Source of the DNA: Bacteroidota bacterium
Lineage (GTDB): Bacteria > Bacteroidota > Bacteroidia > Chitinophagales > Saprospiraceae
Length of the DNA: 7,009 bases
Assembly: GCA_024280135.1 (NCBI GenBank)
Contig: JAJRQS010000254.1
Coordinates: 1-7,009, forward strand
Reading direction: 5' to 3'
The stretch's first letter is position 1, and each line of letters begins with the position of its first letter. Below the pieces are notes generated by a model. It saw only the letters and a list, made by a program, of their open reading frames with translations. It was not told where the DNA came from and did not search any database. A program made the translations under genes and the position numbers. Of the stretch, positions 4,188 to 7,009 are shown one piece after another.

Positions 4188-7009
4188 ATGAAACTCCTTT
4201 TTACAACTTTTTTTTCATTTCTATTCCTTGTAGGCTATACCCAGCATAATTGGGTTAGAACGAGTGCTGGCGGAGGGGGTGCTATCAATCTCGTCGTTGC
4301 TACGCCTCCAGATGCACAAGGAAATAGCACGATTTTGGTGGCTTCCGATTTAAGCGGTGTGTATAGAAGTACTGATAATGGTGCTTCCTTTGATGTGGTG
4401 GGTGCTACCCAAGGCCTTGAAGATACGCATATCAGTGCATTTGGATTAGATCCGAATAATCCTCAAAAATTCTTTGTCGGTACTTATTTATACTTGTATA
4501 AGACCGAAGATGGTGGTAATTCTTTCACGACCGTTTTTCCGACAGCAAATAATCAGTATTGTTACGTTGAGGATGTGGTCATTGCAAAGTCCAATTCTAA
4601 TATTGGCTATCTTACGTATCATCCAGAAGCCCCTTCGAATGGGGATGTCTATAAAACAACTGATGGGGGAAATACTTGGGGCCCTATTGCAGGAGAAAAC
4701 CTTCCGAATGACCTACGATTGGTGAAACTCTTAGTACACCCTACTAATGAGAATGTTGTTTATGCCCTTTCGGGAAAAACAAGATGGGGATGTGGAAAAG
4801 CAGATCTATATAGATCCGAAGACGGGGGTGTCAATTGGGTTAAAATAGGCTTGACTGGCAATCAAACCGCAAAAGACATTTTAGATTTTGATGTGCATCC
4901 TACTAATCCAGACGTGGTCTATATCAGTACTTTTCGAACCAACTATGTAGATAATGCCTCCTGTCGCAACATGGACTTAGAAAACTATATTTATTCAAGC
5001 AATACAGAAAATTACGAAACGGAAGGTGCCTTATATAAAAGTGGCAATAAAGGAGTTACATTTTCAAAAATAGGAGATGTTTCGGGTATCATCAGTGTCG
5101 AAAATAATGTACCGGCCAACCAAGACCCGCAAGTCATCCGTGTGGTCAATTCAGTTCTGCCTTACGATTGGAATGACGATGCAGGAATTTGGCAGACCAC
5201 AAATGGAGGTACATCTTGGACGCAAACAAGCGATATTGAAAATTGGAAAAAGGGATACACATTGAATCAATATTTTGCCTTTACCCAAAGTTCAAATGGC
5301 TATAATAAAACAGTACAGAAAGACATCTTTAACCCCGATAGATTTTTCGGTTCATTTGGCCAATGGGCTTGGGCTAGCTTGACTCCAGGCGGAAATATGA
5401 ATAATATTACAACCCAAGAGGTTGGAGGTGCAGGTTCGGATCGGTGGTTGTCCACAGGTGTAGAAAATACAATTGGCACCTCGATGGATATCAATGAAAC
5501 CGACCCGAATATCGTTTATATGGGTGGTTATGATATTGGCTTTTGGTACACCTTAAATGGTGGAGCTTCTTGGAGACGAAGACAACCGAATTATAATACT
5601 TATGGCCCCTTATATTCTTGGAATGTAGGTACACAAGGGCAAATAGATGCAGCGATGGCCGCAACAGGTGCCGGTAGTAATGTCATGAATATCGTCAGCG
5701 ATCCGATTCGGACAAATGTAGTGTGGGCATCTTTCGCCAATGGGCAGTATTATGATATAATAGGCACTGAATCTGCTAAAACTGGGCTTTTTAAAAGTAC
5801 GGATAATGGTGAGACTTGGACCTTATTATCTAGTGGTTTACCTACCTATGCCAATTCGGATATGATGTATGGATTAACCTTGGACATAAATAGTGGTGAT
5901 GCAAATGGAAACAATAGAACACTTTATGTAACGGTAAAAAGTGAAGTTTATAAATCTACAGACGATGGTGCGAGTTGGACAAAGCTAAATACGCCCGCTG
6001 CCATGAAAGTAAAATTTATGGAAGTGGATAAAGTGAATGGAACCGTTTACGCTGGAGGTAATTCAGGTCTATGGCGGTCAACAGACGGAGGTACGAATTG
6101 GACGAAAGTTAGTACGCCTGCGATGGAGGCTTCTGCCACAAATATGTACCCAGATATTATCCCAACATATATCTCTTACGATAACAATGGAAATATTACG
6201 CATCGTCCATGGGAAGGTGTTTTTGATATCATGACTGACCCCAATAATGCTGACAGGGTCTATGCGGTAGTACACGCGCCTAATGGCGACACACCAGGAG
6301 GCATCCACGGCGGTTTGTATCGGTCAAATAATGCGGGAAATACTTGGTTACCCGTCTTATTTGAAGATCGCTATCTTCGTGGTGTTGCCATTGCACCAGC
6401 CAATTCGGAAGTCGTTTATGTGACGTCTTCAGAAAGTTATAATTCAGGTGGTTTTGGAAACTCCGCTGGAGTGATGTATTCCAAGCAGGGCGGTGTGCCT
6501 GGGACTTGGCTAGCTGCCAACGACGGGATGGCCTATCACTATGCAGGAGCTATTGAGATCGAAACAGGTGACAATCCACAGGTTTGGACATGGTCTTTGG
6601 GTACAGGTATGCAAAAAGCAGTGATTCCTTTTACGGTATTGCCCGTAGAATATCTATCGCCTTTTTCCGCAAGGCTACAACAAGGAGTCGTTCATTTGAA
6701 TTGGGAAACGGCTGAAGAAGTGGACGCGGATTATTTTGTAATTGAGCATTCTCCCAATGCTAGAGATTGGTCGGAATTAGCCGTAGTAGCGGCAAATAAT
6801 ACGCCTTCACAATATGCCAGAATTGATACAAATCCTTTTGCGCCTGTGACTTATTATCGATTGAAACAAGTGGATTTGGATGGGCAATATAATTTCTCAA
6901 GCATGGTCTCTGTTCATGTATCTTCCCTTGCGGGAAAAATAAATATTTACCCGAATCCCGCAAAATCTTTTATTCATATTCAAACAGACCAAAAAGTAGA
7001 ATCTTTAGA
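4188..7009 (+). CDS. Secreted Asp-box (BNR) beta-propeller protein with T9SS sorting domain (3' end outside window)
   Basis: The frame is open for 940 codons from the ATG at 4188 to the window end without a stop, so the gene is cut only by the edge. Residues 1-18 are a signal peptide (MKLLFTTFFSFLFLVGYT), probably cleaved before Q19. Residues about 20-815 carry eleven Asp-box motifs (form S/T-x-D-x-G-x-T/S-W/F) between residues 61 and 720, indicating beta-propeller folding. Residues 818-915 form a fibronectin-like domain common before T9SS tails (LPVEYLSPFSARL to YYRLKQVDLDGQYNFSS). From about 918 comes the type A T9SS sorting domain (INIYPNPAKSFIHI, Y921-P924). The domain is normally about 70-75 residues, so roughly 50 should lie beyond the window. 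The protein is expected to cross the outer membrane through the Por/T9SS machinery and be released or anchored at the surface. The N-terminus (GGGG at 28-31, SDLSGVYRS at 53-61) recalls GH74 glycosidases. Alternatives are a sialidase-like, sortilin-like or non-catalytic adhesive propeller. Only three cysteines are present (C125, C202, C259). Confidence 0.93.
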   Translation, partial: MKLLFTTFFSFLFLVGYTQHNWVRTSAGGGGAINLVVATPPDAQGNSTILVASDLSGVYRSTDNGASFDVVGATQGLEDTHISAFGLDPNNPQKFFVGTYLYLYKTEDGGNSFTTVFPTANNQYCYVEDVVIAKSNSNIGYLTYHPEAPSNGDVYKTTDGGNTWGPIAGENLPNDLRLVKLLVHPTNENVVYALSGKTRWGCGKADLYRSEDGGVNWVKIGLTGNQTAKDILDFDVHPTNPDVVYISTFRTNYVDNASCRNMDLENYIYSSNTENYETEGALYKSGNKGVTFSKIGDVSGIISVENNVPANQDPQVIRVVNSVLPYDWNDDAGIWQTTNGGTSWTQTSDIENWKKGYTLNQYFAFTQSSNGYNKTVQKDIFNPDRFFGSFGQWAWASLTPGGNMNNITTQEVGGAGSDRWLSTGVENTIGTSMDINETDPNIVYMGGYDIGFWYTLNGGASWRRRQPNYNTYGPLYSWNVGTQGQIDAAMAATGAGSNVMNIVSDPIRTNVVWASFANGQYYDIIGTESAKTGLFKSTDNGETWTLLSSGLPTYANSDMMYGLTLDINSGDANGNNRTLYVTVKSEVYKSTDDGASWTKLNTPAAMKVKFMEVDKVNGTVYAGGNSGLWRSTDGGTNWTKVSTPAMEASATNMYPDIIPTYISYDNNGNITHRPWEGVFDIMTDPNNADRVYAVVHAPNGDTPGGIHGGLYRSNNAGNTWLPVLFEDRYLRGVAIAPANSEVVYVTSSESYNSGGFGNSAGVMYSKQGGVPGTWLAANDGMAYHYAGAIEIETGDNPQVWTWSLGTGMQKAVIPFTVLPVEYLSPFSARLQQGVVHLNWETAEEVDADYFVIEHSPNARDWSELAVVAANNTPSQYARIDTNPFAPVTYYRLKQVDLDGQYNFSSMVSVHVSSLAGKINIYPNPAKSFIHIQTDQKVESL
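4368..6347 (+). repeat. Array of eleven Asp-box motifs within the propeller protein
   Basis: Protein-level repeats begin at residues 61 (STDNGASF), 105 (KTEDGGNSF), 156 (KTTDGGNTW), 209 (RSEDGGVNW), 284 (KSGNKGVTF), 336 (QTTNGGTSW), 454 (YTLNGGASW), 536 (KSTDNGETW), 589 (KSTDDGASW), 630 (RSTDGGTNW) and 712 (RSNNAGNTW). The copies at 284, 336, 454 and 712 lack the conserved first Asp and are degenerate. Spacing is mostly 41-53 residues, with longer gaps of 75, 118, 82 and 82, as expected when some blades have lost the motif. The DNA of the copies is diverged, so these are old domain repeats and not recent tandem duplications. Confidence 0.9.

Noticed and set aside
4474..6308. Several short open frames on both strands inside the propeller gene
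   Set aside because: The single frame from 4188 is open through the window end and carries regular Asp boxes and a T9SS tail; the short frames are out-of-frame shadows.
4188..7009. Propeller gene as a broken or frameshifted gene because no stop is found
   Set aside because: The frame is uninterrupted and the sorting domain begins only about 20 residues before the window end, so the missing stop is explained by the window edge.

Overview
The window looks like a chromosomal piece of a Bacteroidota genome. The signs are a large secreted protein ending in a type IX secretion (T9SS) C-terminal sorting domain, AT-rich start regions without Shine-Dalgarno sequences, and -7 promoter boxes of the Bacteroidota form TAnnTTTG. 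I cannot name the genus. I see no tRNA, rRNA, CRISPR array, insertion sequence or phage gene. It reads as ordinary core or envelope gene content, with one large and poorly characterised exported beta-propeller protein.

Left part (1-1859, minus strand): a two-gene ABC-2 type exporter operon. The ATPase gene (960-1859) comes first and overlaps by four bases (ATGA) with the permease gene (963 down to 1), which runs off the left edge. Both proteins match the NatA/NatB-like group of ABC exporters.

Middle (1860-2156): a divergent intergenic region of 297 bases that should hold promoters for both directions. Next, on the plus strand, come two envelope proteins with long coiled coils. The first (2157-3098) is anchored in the inner membrane and has an unnamed C-terminal domain. 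The second (3176-4075) is a lipoprotein with a C-terminal OmpA-like peptidoglycan-binding domain. A perfect 17-bp hairpin lies between them, and its 3' arm merges into a -7-like box for the second gene. The pair could connect the inner membrane, peptidoglycan and outer membrane, but that is inference.

Right part (4188-7009, plus strand, open at the window end): at least 940 codons of a secreted protein. It has a signal peptide, about eleven Asp-box (BNR) motifs in a probable double beta-propeller, a fibronectin-like linker domain and the beginning of a type A T9SS sorting domain. Its N-terminus resembles GH74 xyloglucanases (a GGGG stretch, then an SDLSGVYR motif), so a polysaccharide-active enzyme is a testable idea.
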